DNA of 64,000 nucleotides, taken from positions 590,962 through 654,961 of the forward strand of contig NZ_AQXI01000001.1 in the NCBI RefSeq assembly GCF_000376445.1. Direction: 5' to 3'. This DNA comes from Haladaptatus paucihalophilus DX253 (GTDB taxonomy: Archaea; Halobacteriota; Halobacteria; Halobacteriales; Haladaptataceae). The notes beneath the pieces were generated by a model. It was not told the DNA's origin. It searched no databases and saw only the letters and a list, made by a program, of their open reading frames with translations. The position numbers and the translations under genes were made by a program. How positions within the stretch are numbered: position 1 is the first letter of the stretch; each line of letters opens with the position of its first letter. Below, one piece after another: positions 7,991-17,004 of this stretch.

Positions 7991-10653
7991 AATTCGAGCG
8001 CGTTCGTCTCTCGAACTTCAAGTGCTACGAGGACGCGGATCTCGCACTCGAATCGGGTATCACCGTCATTCACGGACTCAACGGGAGCGGCAAATCCTCC
8101 CTGCTCGAAGCGTGCTTCTTCGCGCTGTACGGTGCACGGGCGCTCGACAGGACGCTCGAAGATGTCGTCACCATCGGTGCGGAGGACGCGGAGGTCGAAC
8201 TCTGGTTCACCCATGCGGGCGGAAGCTACCACATCCACCGTCGGATTCGTGCGACGGGTGAGTCGGCCCAGACCGCCAAATGCGTCCTCGAAACGCCCGA
8301 CGGGAACATCGACGGTGCCCGCGACGTGCGCGCTCACATCGTCAACCTGTTTCGCATGGACGCGGAGGCGTTCGTCAACTGCGCCTACGTCCGGCAGGGC
8401 GAGGTGAACAAACTCATCAACGCCACCCCGGCACAGCGCCAAGACATGATAGACGACCTCCTCCAACTCGGGAAATTGGAGGAGTACCGGGAACGAGCGA
8501 GCGACGCCCGCCTCGGCGTCAAAAGCGTCCTCGACGACCGCCGCGGAAGCTACTCCGAACTCGAATCCCAAATCGAAGCGAAAGAGGAAAAGAACCTCCA
8601 CGGGTTGTTGAACGACCTCGAATCGGAACGGAACGAGACGGAATCGGAGATTGAGCGGTTCGAGGGGAACCGCGACGAGGCACGGCAGACGCTCGAAGAC
8701 GCGGAAGCCGTCCTCGAAACGTCGGAGGAGAAGCGGGAGGAACTGGACTCCCTCGAAACGGATATCGAGGCGCTTCAAGACGAGATAACCGAGACGGAAC
8801 GCGAACGCGAGGAGTGCCGAAAGCGGGCGAGCGACGTTCGGGAGACCATCGCGGAACTGACCTCGAAGGTCGAAACGCTGCTCGACGAAACGGACCTCGA
8901 AAGCGCCGACGAGGAGGCTCTCGACTCCCGACTCGAAGCGCTCGATGCCGAGGACGAGTCGCTCGCGGAAACGCTCGAAGACCATCGCATGAAGGCCCGG
9001 ATGTTCGACAATCAGGCGTCGAACCTCGGCGAGCGCGTGGCCGACCTCGAATCCCGGGCGGCGGAGAAACGAGAACGGGCGGACCGACTCGATACCGAAG
9101 TCGAGGAGGCGACGGCGGAACTCAAAAACCGCCGCGAGAAATTGACCGAAATCGACGACGAAATCGAGTCGTACCGCGAACGCTTCGCGGACGCGCCGGT
9201 CGAGTTCGGGGAGGCCGAAGACCATCTCGAATCGCTCCGTTCGGACCTCGAAGACTGCCGCGAGGAGGAGACGAACGTCCGTGCGAACCTTCGCACCGCG
9301 AAAGAGCAGGTGGCGGAGGCGGAACGCCTCCTCGACGCCGGGAAGTGCCCGGAATGTGGCCAACCGGTCGAAGAATCGCCGCACGTCGATACGATAGACG
9401 AAGACCGGGAGCGAGTGTCCGAACTGCGGGAGAACGTCGAAACGCTTCGTGAGAAACGGACGCGCCTCGAAGCGCGAATCGATGACGCTGAGGACCTCCT
9501 TACCGCGGAAAACCGCGTTCGAGAGCGCCGGAACAACCGGACGAACGTCGAACAACTGGTCGAGGACCGGGAGAGTGCGATTCGGGAGAAACGCGAGGAG
9601 GCCGAAACGCTTCGGGAAGAAGCGGAGACGCTCCAATCGGACGCGGCGGAGCGCAAGGAGTCGGCGGAGGAACTGGAGGAAAAAGCCGAAACGCAGCGGG
9701 AGGAGATAGAACGGCTGGAACGGGAGCGGGAGGCGGTGGCCGACCGTCGAACCCGAATCGAACGGATACAGACGGTACAGGAGAAGAAGGCGGACGCGGA
9801 GTCGGAACTGGACCGCCTCGCCGAAAAACGGAGTCATCTCGACGAGTTGAACGACCAGCGCCGCGAGAATCTCTCGGATAAACGCGCGCGTCAGTCGGAA
9901 CTCCGTGACGCATACGACGAGTCGGCGGTCGAGCGAGCCCGTGACAACAAACAGCGGGCGGAGAACTACCTCGAACAGGTTGCGGACAAACTATCGTCGC
10001 TACGCGAACAGCGGGACGACCTCATCGACCGGATCGGCGCGGTTCGCGGGGAAATAGAGGAACTGGAGGAACTCCGTGACCGCCGCGACGACATCGAGGA
10101 ACGGGTGTCCGCGCTGGAATCGCTGTACGACGAGGCCGCTGACCTCCAGTCGATGTACGGCGACCTCAGGGCGGAACTCCGTCAGCGAAACGTCGTGAGT
10201 CTGGAGCGGATGTTGAACGAGGTGTTCGACCTCATCTACCAGAACGACTCGTACGCCCGTATCGCGCTCGACGGGGAGTACCGACTCACGATTTACCAGA
10301 AGGACGGCGAACCCCTCGACCCCGAACAGCTGTCGGGCGGGGAACGGGCGCTGTTCAACTTGAGTTTGCGGTGTGCGATTTATCGCCTGCTCGCGGAGGG
10401 AATCGAGGGGAGCGCGCCGATGCCACCGCTCATTCTGGACGAACCGACGGTGTTCCTCGATTCGGGCCACGTCTCGCAGTTGGTCGAACTCGTCGAGTCG
10501 ATGCGGGAGTTGGGCGTCGAACAGATAATCGTCGTCAGCCACGACGACGAACTGGTCGGCGGCGCGGACAACCTCGTTCGCGTGGAGAAGGATTCGACGA
10601 CGAACCGGTCGCACGTCGAACAGCGAGAATCACTGCTCGGCGTCGCCGACTAA
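7987..10653 (+). CDS. rad50: DNA double-strand break repair ATPase Rad50
   Basis: An 888-residue SMC-like ATPase partner of Mre11. It has Walker A GLNGSGKSS near residue 35, Q-loop region VNCAYVRQGE, and two very long acidic coiled coils (about 170-450 and 460-720). The zinc hook CPEC sits at residues 454-457, followed by the signature LSGGERALF, Walker B ILDEPTVFLD and H-loop VVSHDDEL. Translation starts with GTG overlapping the mre11 stop (ATGA-like coupling in GTGA form). The 3' end overlaps by 24 bases the end of a convergent winged-helix gene. Confidence 0.96.
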   Translation: MKFERVRLSNFKCYEDADLALESGITVIHGLNGSGKSSLLEACFFALYGARALDRTLEDVVTIGAEDAEVELWFTHAGGSYHIHRRIRATGESAQTAKCVLETPDGNIDGARDVRAHIVNLFRMDAEAFVNCAYVRQGEVNKLINATPAQRQDMIDDLLQLGKLEEYRERASDARLGVKSVLDDRRGSYSELESQIEAKEEKNLHGLLNDLESERNETESEIERFEGNRDEARQTLEDAEAVLETSEEKREELDSLETDIEALQDEITETEREREECRKRASDVRETIAELTSKVETLLDETDLESADEEALDSRLEALDAEDESLAETLEDHRMKARMFDNQASNLGERVADLESRAAEKRERADRLDTEVEEATAELKNRREKLTEIDDEIESYRERFADAPVEFGEAEDHLESLRSDLEDCREEETNVRANLRTAKEQVAEAERLLDAGKCPECGQPVEESPHVDTIDEDRERVSELRENVETLREKRTRLEARIDDAEDLLTAENRVRERRNNRTNVEQLVEDRESAIREKREEAETLREEAETLQSDAAERKESAEELEEKAETQREEIERLEREREAVADRRTRIERIQTVQEKKADAESELDRLAEKRSHLDELNDQRRENLSDKRARQSELRDAYDESAVERARDNKQRAENYLEQVADKLSSLREQRDDLIDRIGAVRGEIEELEELRDRRDDIEERVSALESLYDEAADLQSMYGDLRAELRQRNVVSLERMLNEVFDLIYQNDSYARIALDGEYRLTIYQKDGEPLDPEQLSGGERALFNLSLRCAIYRLLAEGIEGSAPMPPLILDEPTVFLDSGHVSQLVELVESMRELGVEQIIVVSHDDELVGGADNLVRVEKDSTTNRSHVEQRESLLGVAD

Positions 10654-11064
10654 CGACGCCAGTCCGTCTTGGGCGGTGCCGGTCAAGCCGTAGCCGCGTT
10701 CGCCCGCGACGGTTCGCTCCTCGATGAGACCCGCCGCGCGAAACTCCGCGAGCAATCCGTGCAGGTCGCTTTCACAGAGGTCGTACGCCGAGACGAGCGA
10801 GCGGGCGGGAAGGGGACCACGGTCGTAGAATTCGACCAACAGGCCGAGCGCGCGCTCGTTCGGCACGGCGGTGAGAATCCGTCTGACCGGCGACGAGATT
10901 CGTCGTGCTGACGTTTCGAGCGGTGACTCGCCGTCCGCGGCATCGAGACGGTCGTTTTCGACGTAGCGCTCCTCTCCCGTTCGCGGGTCGCGGACGAGGC
11001 TCGAATCGCTCGACCGCTTGACCAGCAGATATCGTCGTCCCGATTCGTCACGGACGGTTCGCAT
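10630..11064 (-). CDS. Winged-helix protein convergent with rad50
   Basis: A 144-residue protein. The N-terminal half (RRYLLVKRSSDSSLVRDPRTG) looks like a small beta-rich element that reads as a ligand- or nucleotide-binding strand pair. The C-terminal half from residue 70 is a winged HTH (ALGLLVEFYDRGPLPARSLVS, then SDLHGLLAEFRAAGLIEERTV). The start is at 11064, since the upstream frame extension is low-complexity Ser/Arg. Its 3' end runs 24 bases into rad50 on the opposite strand. I recognise it as a haloarchaeal protein often seen near Rad50 but know no function. Confidence 0.7.
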   Translation of the reverse strand: MRTVRDESGRRYLLVKRSSDSSLVRDPRTGEERYVENDRLDAADGESPLETSARRISSPVRRILTAVPNERALGLLVEFYDRGPLPARSLVSAYDLCESDLHGLLAEFRAAGLIEERTVAGERGYGLTGTAQDGLASLVGDAEQ

Positions 11065-11089
11065 GGCTCGGGATAGCGGCGGCGAACGG

Positions 11090-11425
11090 TTAGTCCTTCT
11101 GGACGTTACGGTAGCGACGATAGCCGCGGCTGAACGCGAAGAGACCGATGACAACGAGTCCGCCGCCGAACGTCCACCGGCTTTGGAACGCGACGAGCAT
11201 GAGGCCGAGGCTGAGACAGAATAGGGCGATGTTGAAGAGAAGGACTTGCGACCAGAACTCCTTTTGTATCTCCGGGTCGGCGTCCACTGTGCTGTAGTCA
11301 CGTACCGACGGGGTATCGACGCGGAGACGCTCTGACGGGTCGTCTACGGTCGGAACCATGTCGGCTTCCGGAGCGTCTCCCCGGTTCTCGGAACCCTCAT
11401 CGTCGTGACCGAATTTGTCGAACAC
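11090..11425 (-). CDS. Small two-span membrane protein (DUF7322-like)
   Basis: A 111-residue protein with an acidic soluble N-terminus of about 60 residues and two hydrophobic helices (VLLFNIALFCLSLGLMLVAF, and FGGGLVVIGLFAFSRGY), closing with a basic RRYRNVQKD tail. Positive charges at the tail favour a cytoplasmic C-terminus. I chose GTG at 11425 (reading VFDKFGHDDEG) over the upstream ATG at 11494, because the extra 23 residues are Thr-rich and unlike the rest. Twenty-five bases separate it from the wHTH gene on the same strand, suggesting one transcript. Function unknown. Confidence 0.65.
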   Translation of the reverse strand: MFDKFGHDDEGSENRGDAPEADMVPTVDDPSERLRVDTPSVRDYSTVDADPEIQKEFWSQVLLFNIALFCLSLGLMLVAFQSRWTFGGGLVVIGLFAFSRGYRRYRNVQKD

Positions 11426-11521
11426 CGTGGTCGTAGTTCGTGTGTAAACGGCAAAAGCGTTCGGAGTCGATGCAGGCGTTCGATTGAGACGCACGATTCA
11501 AATATGATTGAGACGCTCGAT

Positions 11522-11707
11522 TCAGATATGTTTCTCTAGCGTGACCGTGCTGGACGCCTTAAGCCAACCAAGGGGATTGTTGGCGTCGTAGAATACGACA
11601 CCATCCTCCGTCTCATAGGCTTCGATCGAACTCATCGGTTCGTCGGGAACCGGGAGTTCGGTTTCTGCGCGGTCCAGCGTTCCGTCCTCTGTTGCACGGT
11701 CAGACAT
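11522..11707 (-). CDS. Small acidic haloarchaeal protein (DUF7331-like)
   Basis: A 61-residue protein with an acidic N-terminal half and a compact C-terminal segment containing YETEDGVVFYDANNPLGWLK, a signature I recognise from small haloarchaeal proteins of unknown role. It has no membrane segment, Cys or HTH. It lies between the membrane protein gene at 11090 and polB, on the opposite strand to polB, with 108 bases of divergent spacer that includes the polB TATA-like GGTTTTTA stretch. Function unknown. Confidence 0.65.
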   Translation of the reverse strand: MSDRATEDGTLDRAETELPVPDEPMSSIEAYETEDGVVFYDANNPLGWLKASSTVTLEKHI

Positions 11708-11815
11708 TGGCTTGACCTCACCCTGTGCTATGAGTTAACACATTAAATCTCTTTCCCCTTTCCCGACTGGCACAAACGGGAGGGTTTTTACCCGGAAGCG
11801 CCAAAAACAATCGAC

Positions 11816-14497
11816 ATGACTCAATCTGGGCTTGGTGACTTCGCGGGCGGGGAAGCGCGTCCCGCGGCAGAAGCCCACGCCGTTGCGGGGAACGAATCGA
11901 CGACGGCGAACGTCGTGGACGCCGATACCGACTGGCTCCCCGAATCGCAAGGAACCATCGAGCTGGCGGTGACGCAAGTCGATTACACTATCGACGGCAG
12001 TGGTGACGAGGAGGAACCCATCATCCACGTCTTCGGACGGACGCCGGATGACGAACAGGAGCACGTCCAAGTCGTCGGCTTTCGGCCGTACTTCTACGCA
12101 CCGACGGAGACGCTGAACGATGGTAAACTGAACGACGGGCGGATTACGGGGTCCGAGGAGGGCTACGAGAGCATCCGCGGCGAGCAGTTGACCAAGATAT
12201 TCGGACGGACGCCGCGGGACGTCGGTAACATCCGCGACGAGTTCGAACACTTCGAGGCCGACATCCTCTTTCCTAACCGCTTTCTCATCGACAAGGACAT
12301 CAAAAGCGGGATTCGGCTCCCCGAGCGCCGCCGTGAGGACGGAACTATCGTCGTGCAGGAGAACGAAGTCGAGGCGGCAGAGGTACAAGCGAACCTTCGC
12401 GTTCACACCTTCGACATCGAAGTCGACGACCGCTCCGGCTTTCCGGAGGACGGCGAGGAGCCGATCATCTGTCTCACGAGCCACGACTCCTACCGCGACG
12501 AGTACATCGCGTGGCTGTTCGACGCGCCGAATGGGGATGCGGACCTCCCTGCCGCACTCCCGGACTACGAACCGCTTCGGGGCGGCTCGGACATCGACGT
12601 TCGAACGTTCGAGACGGAAGAGGAGATGCTGGCGGAGTTCCTCGACTACATCGACGACACCGACCCCGACGTACTGACAGGGTGGAACTTCGAGGACTTC
12701 GACGCGCCGTACTTCCTCGACCGACTCGAACGGTTGGCGGGGCCGCACCACGACTACGACCTCGACTACAACCGACTCTCGCGCGTGAACGAAGTCTGGC
12801 GGAGCGACTGGGGCGGCCCGACGGTCAAAGGTCGCGTCGTCTTCGACCTGTTGTACGCGTACAAGCGGACTCAGTTCAGCGAGCTCGACTCCTATCGACT
12901 GGACGCGGTCGGCGAGACCGAACTCGGCGTCGGGAAGGAGCGCTACGCGGGCGATATCGGCGATTTGTGGGAGCAGAATCCGACGCGCCTGCTCGAATAC
13001 AACGTCCGCGACGTGGAACTCTGCGTCGAACTCGATAGGAAGCAGGATATCGTCTCCTTCTGGCGGGAAGTCGCGTCGTTCGTCGGGTGTAAACTCGAAG
13101 ACGCGACGACACCGGGCGACGCGGTGGACGTGTACGTCCTGCACAAGGCACACGGGCAGTTCGCGCTTCCGTCGAAGGGACAGTTCGAGGCGGAGGATTA
13201 CGAGGGCGGCGCGGTGTTCGAACCGATTACCGGCGTCAAGGAGAACGTCACGGTACTCGACCTGAAGTCGCTGTACCCGATGTGTATGGTGACGCTCAAT
13301 CTGTCGCCCGAAACGTCGGTGAATCCAGACGAGTACGACGGTGACACGTACGTCGCGCCGAACGGGAGCCACTTCCGGAAGGAACCGGACGGAATCGTTC
13401 GGGAAATCATCAACGAGACGTTGAGCGAGCGCGAGGAAAAGAAGGCGCTCCGGAACGAACACGACCCGAACAGCGCCGAGTACGAAATCTACGACCAACA
13501 GCAGGCAGCAGTGAAGGTCATCATGAACTCGCTCTACGGCGTGCTGGGATGGGAGCGGTTCCGCCTCTACGACAAGGAGATGGGCGCGGCCATCACCGCG
13601 ACCGGCCGGGAAGTCATCGAGTTCACCGAAACCGCGGCGAACGAAATCGACTACGAAGTGGCGTACGGGGACACTGACTCCGTCATGCTCGAACTCGGCG
13701 GCAACATCGAGAGGGACGACGCCATCGATCAGTCCTTCGAAATCGAGGACCACATCAACGCCCGCTACGACGAGTTCGCGCGCGAGGAGCTGAACGCGAA
13801 CGAACACCGCTTCCAAATCGAGTTCGAGAAACTGTACCGCCGCTTCTTCCAAGCGGGCAAGAAAAAGCGCTATGCTGGCTACATCGTCTGGAAGGAGGGC
13901 AAGGACGTAGACGACATCGACATCACGGGCTTCGAGTACAAGCGCTCGGACATCGCGCCCATCACGAAGGAGGTCCAGCGGGAAGTCATCGAGATGATCG
14001 TCACGGGGGAGGACTTGGACGACGTAAAAGAGTACGTCCACGACATCATCGAGGACTTTCAGGCCGGGAACGTCGATCTGAACGAAGTCGCCATCCCGGG
14101 CGGCATCGGGAAACGGCTCGATAACTACGACACCGACACGGCACAGGTGCGCGGCGCGAAGTACGCGAACCTCCTCCTCGGAACCAACTTCCAGCGCGGG
14201 AGCAAGCCGAAGCGCCTCTACCTGAAGAAGGTGCACCCGGCGTACTTCGAGAAAATCGAGCGCGAAAAGGAGTTGGACGCGCGGCCGGACACGCTGTACG
14301 GCGAGTTCAAACACGAACAGGACGTCATCTGCTTCGAGTACGCCGACCAGATTCCCGAAGAGTTCGAAGTCGATTGGGACAAGATGCTCGATAAGACGCT
14401 CAAAGGACCCATCGAGCGGGTTCTGGAGGCGCTCGACATCTCGTGGGAGGAAGTGAAGACGGGCCAGCAACAGACCGGCCTCAGTAGCTTCATGTAA
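11816..14497 (+). CDS. polB: Family-B DNA polymerase, intein-free
   Basis: An 893-residue replicative or repair DNA polymerase with 3'-5' exonuclease. Exo motifs are FDIEV, NFEDFDAPYF and YNVRDVEL. Polymerase motifs are DLKSLYPM, KVIMNSLYGVLG and YGDTDSV. The three usual intein insertion sites (within these last three motifs) are uninterrupted. The C-terminus ends QTGLSSFM, fitting a PCNA-interacting peptide as in other archaeal PolB enzymes. ATG 11816 follows a T-rich TATA-like element about 26-33 bases upstream, consistent with a nearly leaderless transcript. A T-run lies about 70 bases after the stop. Confidence 0.96.
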   Translation: MTQSGLGDFAGGEARPAAEAHAVAGNESTTANVVDADTDWLPESQGTIELAVTQVDYTIDGSGDEEEPIIHVFGRTPDDEQEHVQVVGFRPYFYAPTETLNDGKLNDGRITGSEEGYESIRGEQLTKIFGRTPRDVGNIRDEFEHFEADILFPNRFLIDKDIKSGIRLPERRREDGTIVVQENEVEAAEVQANLRVHTFDIEVDDRSGFPEDGEEPIICLTSHDSYRDEYIAWLFDAPNGDADLPAALPDYEPLRGGSDIDVRTFETEEEMLAEFLDYIDDTDPDVLTGWNFEDFDAPYFLDRLERLAGPHHDYDLDYNRLSRVNEVWRSDWGGPTVKGRVVFDLLYAYKRTQFSELDSYRLDAVGETELGVGKERYAGDIGDLWEQNPTRLLEYNVRDVELCVELDRKQDIVSFWREVASFVGCKLEDATTPGDAVDVYVLHKAHGQFALPSKGQFEAEDYEGGAVFEPITGVKENVTVLDLKSLYPMCMVTLNLSPETSVNPDEYDGDTYVAPNGSHFRKEPDGIVREIINETLSEREEKKALRNEHDPNSAEYEIYDQQQAAVKVIMNSLYGVLGWERFRLYDKEMGAAITATGREVIEFTETAANEIDYEVAYGDTDSVMLELGGNIERDDAIDQSFEIEDHINARYDEFAREELNANEHRFQIEFEKLYRRFFQAGKKKRYAGYIVWKEGKDVDDIDITGFEYKRSDIAPITKEVQREVIEMIVTGEDLDDVKEYVHDIIEDFQAGNVDLNEVAIPGGIGKRLDNYDTDTAQVRGAKYANLLLGTNFQRGSKPKRLYLKKVHPAYFEKIEREKELDARPDTLYGEFKHEQDVICFEYADQIPEEFEVDWDKMLDKTLKGPIERVLEALDISWEEVKTGQQQTGLSSFM

Positions 14498-14567
14498 TCA
14501 CGCGGTTCGTTTTTCACTCATCACGCGGCTGTGAAGCGAATTACCTCTCTTTCTATGTGGGAAACAA

Positions 14568-14578
14568 TTTTTTTCTTT
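14568..14578 (+). terminator. T-run after polB
   Basis: Seven consecutive T residues followed by CTTT, about 70 bases after the polB stop and before the suf promoter. Archaeal RNA polymerase terminates at such oligo-T tracts without needing a hairpin. It would separate polB from sufC. No stem-loop is obvious in front of it. Confidence 0.4.
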
Positions 14579-14642
14579 CCGAAAACCGATTGCACAGGAA
14601 TGCGAAACGGTTATGGGACGACCTACCCTTGCTCCAAACGAC

Positions 14643-14656
14643 TTAGGTGAACCTAA
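14643..14656 (+). promoter_or_regulatory. DtxR/IdeR/SirR-type operator before sufC
   Basis: A perfect 14-base inverted repeat TTAGGT-GA-ACCTAA ending 2 bases before the sufC ATG. It matches the TTAGGnnnnCCTAA core bound by iron-dependent DtxR/IdeR regulators and the related haloarchaeal Idr/SirR proteins. A TATA-like TTATGG lies at 14611-14616, so a bound repressor would sit at or just after the transcription start. A regulator of exactly this family is encoded at the end of the same gene run (18779). Confidence 0.7.
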
Positions 14657-14658
14657 CA

Positions 14659-15564
14659 ATGGCAACGCTCGAACTGAAAAATCTCCACGCGGAGGTCGTG
14701 GAAGAAGGCGAAAAGATCCTCAACGGCGTCGATCTCGAAGTCGAATCCGGCGAGATTCACGCCCTGATGGGACCGAACGGCAGCGGAAAATCGACGACAT
14801 CGAAAGTCATCGCGGGACATCCCGCGTACGAAGTCACCGAGGGAGAGGTACTGCTTCACCTCGAAGCCGACGAGTTCGAAGACATCGAGATTCCCGAAGA
14901 CATGCGCACGTGGAATCTCCTCGAACTGGAACCGAACGAGCGCGCGGCGCTCGGTATCTTCCTCGCGTTCCAGTACCCCGCGGAAATCGAAGGCGTCACG
15001 ATGTCCAACTTCCTCCGCACCGCGCTCAACGCGAAGCTCGAAGAGCGCGAAGACCTCTTCAGCGAGGAGGACGAAGCTGAGGAAGAAGAGGAAGAATCCG
15101 GCTACGACACCAGCCCGATGGAAGGCCCGGCGGACGACGGCGAAGTCGGCGTCGCCGAGTTCCAGGAACTCCTCAAGGAGAAGATGGAACTCCTCGACAT
15201 GGACGAGAAGTTCGCAATGCGCTACCTCAACGCCGGATTCTCCGGCGGTGAGAAAAAGCAGAACGAAGTGCTGCAGGCCGCCATCCTCGAACCGTCCATC
15301 GCGGTGCTGGACGAAATCGACTCGGGGCTGGACATCGACCGACTGCAGGACGTATCGAAAGGAATCAACGCACTCCGCGACGAACAGGGAACTGGCATCC
15401 TCCAGATCACCCACTACCAGCGTATCCTCGACTACGTGGAACCCGACACGGTCCACATCATGCTCGACGGCGAAATCGTCAAGGAAGGCGGCCCGGAACT
15501 CGCCGAGGAACTCGAAGACAAGGGGTACGACTGGGTTCGCGACCAGGTCTACGAGACCGCATAA
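14659..15564 (+). CDS. sufC: Fe-S cluster assembly ATPase SufC
   Basis: A 301-residue ABC-type ATPase of the SUF scaffold (SufBC2D), cytoplasmic. Walker A is GPNGSGKST (near residue 37), the signature is FSGGEKKQNEV, Walker B is AVLDEIDSGLD, and the H-loop lies in QITHYQR. It is about 50 residues longer than bacterial SufC owing to a central acidic insertion (EEDEAEEEEEES and neighbours, about 135-165), a common halophile feature. The ATG at 14659 is chosen because an alternative GTG at 14647 would fall inside the operator palindrome. It leads a sufC-B-D run. Confidence 0.95.
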   Translation: MATLELKNLHAEVVEEGEKILNGVDLEVESGEIHALMGPNGSGKSTTSKVIAGHPAYEVTEGEVLLHLEADEFEDIEIPEDMRTWNLLELEPNERAALGIFLAFQYPAEIEGVTMSNFLRTALNAKLEEREDLFSEEDEAEEEEEESGYDTSPMEGPADDGEVGVAEFQELLKEKMELLDMDEKFAMRYLNAGFSGGEKKQNEVLQAAILEPSIAVLDEIDSGLDIDRLQDVSKGINALRDEQGTGILQITHYQRILDYVEPDTVHIMLDGEIVKEGGPELAEELEDKGYDWVRDQVYETA

Positions 15565-15573
15565 GGTGTTAGT

Positions 15574-17004
15574 ATGAGTTCAGATCAGGATCACTTGAAA
15601 GAGACAGATACGGAAGAACGGTTCGAGTTCAAGAAAGAACAGCGGGCCGCGGTCAAGTCCGACAAGGGGCTGACCGAAGAGGTCGTCCGCCTCATCAGCG
15701 AGGACAAGGACGAACCCGAATGGATGCTCCAGCGGCGTCTCCGCGCACTGGAACACTACCAGAACATGCCCATGCCGACGGACTGGCCCGGCCAGCCCGA
15801 CCTTTCGGGACTCGATGTCGAGGAGATCGTCCCCTACATCCGCCCCGACGTCGACAAGCGCGGCGGCGCGGACGACTGGGACGACCTCCCGGACGACATC
15901 AAGGACACCTTCGACAAACTCGGCATCCCGGAAGCGGAGCGCAACGCGCTCTCCGGCGTCGGTGCCCAGTACGAGTCCGAGGTCGTCTACCAGAACATGC
16001 AGGAGCAGTGGGAGGAAAAGGGCGTCATCTTCTGCAACATGGACGAGGCGGTCCAGGAGCACGAGGACCTCGTTCGAGAGTACTTCATGACGAAGTGCGT
16101 GCCCCCGAGCGACAACAAGTTCGCGGCGCTCCACGGCGCGGTCTGGTCCGGCGGGTCGTTCGTCTACGTCCCCGAGGGCGTGACCGTCCAGATGCCGGTG
16201 CAGGCGTACTTCCGCATGAACTCCGAGGGGATGGGGCAGTTCGAGCACACGCTCATCATCGCGGAAGAGGGTAGCGAAGTCCACTACATCGAGGGCTGTT
16301 CCGCTCCCAAGTACTCCGCGTTCAACCTCCACTCCGGCGGCGTCGAGGTGTTCGTCGGCGAGGACGCTCACGTCCAGTACTCGACCGTGCAGAACTGGTC
16401 GAAGAACACGTACAACCTCAACACCAAGCGCGCCATCGTCGAAGCCGGTGGGCGCATGGAGTGGGTCTCGGGAAGCATGGGATCGAAATCCACCATGCTC
16501 TACCCGTGTTCCATTCTCAAGGGCCGCGGCGCGTCCGCGAACCAGATTTCCATCGCCTTCGCGGGCGAGGGGCAGGATATCGACACCGGCGCGAAGGTCT
16601 ACCACAACGCGCCGAACACCAACTCGACCATCGAGTCGAAGTCCATCAGCAAGGACGGCGGCCGCACGAACTACCGCGGCCTCGTCCACATCAGCGAAGG
16701 CGCGGTGGACTCGTCCACGTCGGTCGAGTGTGACGCGCTGATGTTCGACAACGAGTCCACGTCGGACACCATGCCGTACATGGAGATCAACGAGAACCGC
16801 GTCAACGTCGCCCACGAGGCGACCGTCGGGAAGATCGGCGACGAGGACGTCTTCTACCTCCAGAGCCGCGGTCTCGACGACGACGACGCGAAACAGATGA
16901 TCGTGAGCGGGTTCATCGAACCCATCACGGAAGAACTTCCCATCGAGTACGCGGTCGAACTCAATCGCCTCATCGAACTCGAAATGGAGGGCAGCCTCGG
17001 ATGA
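15574..17004 (+). CDS. sufB: Fe-S cluster scaffold protein SufB
   Basis: A 476-residue scaffold on which nascent Fe-S clusters are built with SufC and SufD. Family segments include AVWSGGSFVYVPEGV, the beta-helix core (EEGSEVHYIEGCSAPKYS, where the Cys is a candidate ligand) and the C-terminal helical part with YLQSRGLDDDDAKQM. The length and full set of blocks are normal. It begins 9 bases after sufC and its stop overlaps the sufD start (ATGA), so translation is coupled. Confidence 0.95.
   Translation: MSSDQDHLKETDTEERFEFKKEQRAAVKSDKGLTEEVVRLISEDKDEPEWMLQRRLRALEHYQNMPMPTDWPGQPDLSGLDVEEIVPYIRPDVDKRGGADDWDDLPDDIKDTFDKLGIPEAERNALSGVGAQYESEVVYQNMQEQWEEKGVIFCNMDEAVQEHEDLVREYFMTKCVPPSDNKFAALHGAVWSGGSFVYVPEGVTVQMPVQAYFRMNSEGMGQFEHTLIIAEEGSEVHYIEGCSAPKYSAFNLHSGGVEVFVGEDAHVQYSTVQNWSKNTYNLNTKRAIVEAGGRMEWVSGSMGSKSTMLYPCSILKGRGASANQISIAFAGEGQDIDTGAKVYHNAPNTNSTIESKSISKDGGRTNYRGLVHISEGAVDSSTSVECDALMFDNESTSDTMPYMEINENRVNVAHEATVGKIGDEDVFYLQSRGLDDDDAKQMIVSGFIEPITEELPIEYAVELNRLIELEMEGSLG

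Noticed and set aside
7981-9837. A 618-codon minus-strand frame opposite rad50
   Set aside because: Phe/Leu/Arg-rich antisense of coiled coil; no independent features.
11735-14470. A 911-codon minus-strand frame across polB
   Set aside because: Same reason; polB on the plus strand is unambiguous with all catalytic motifs.
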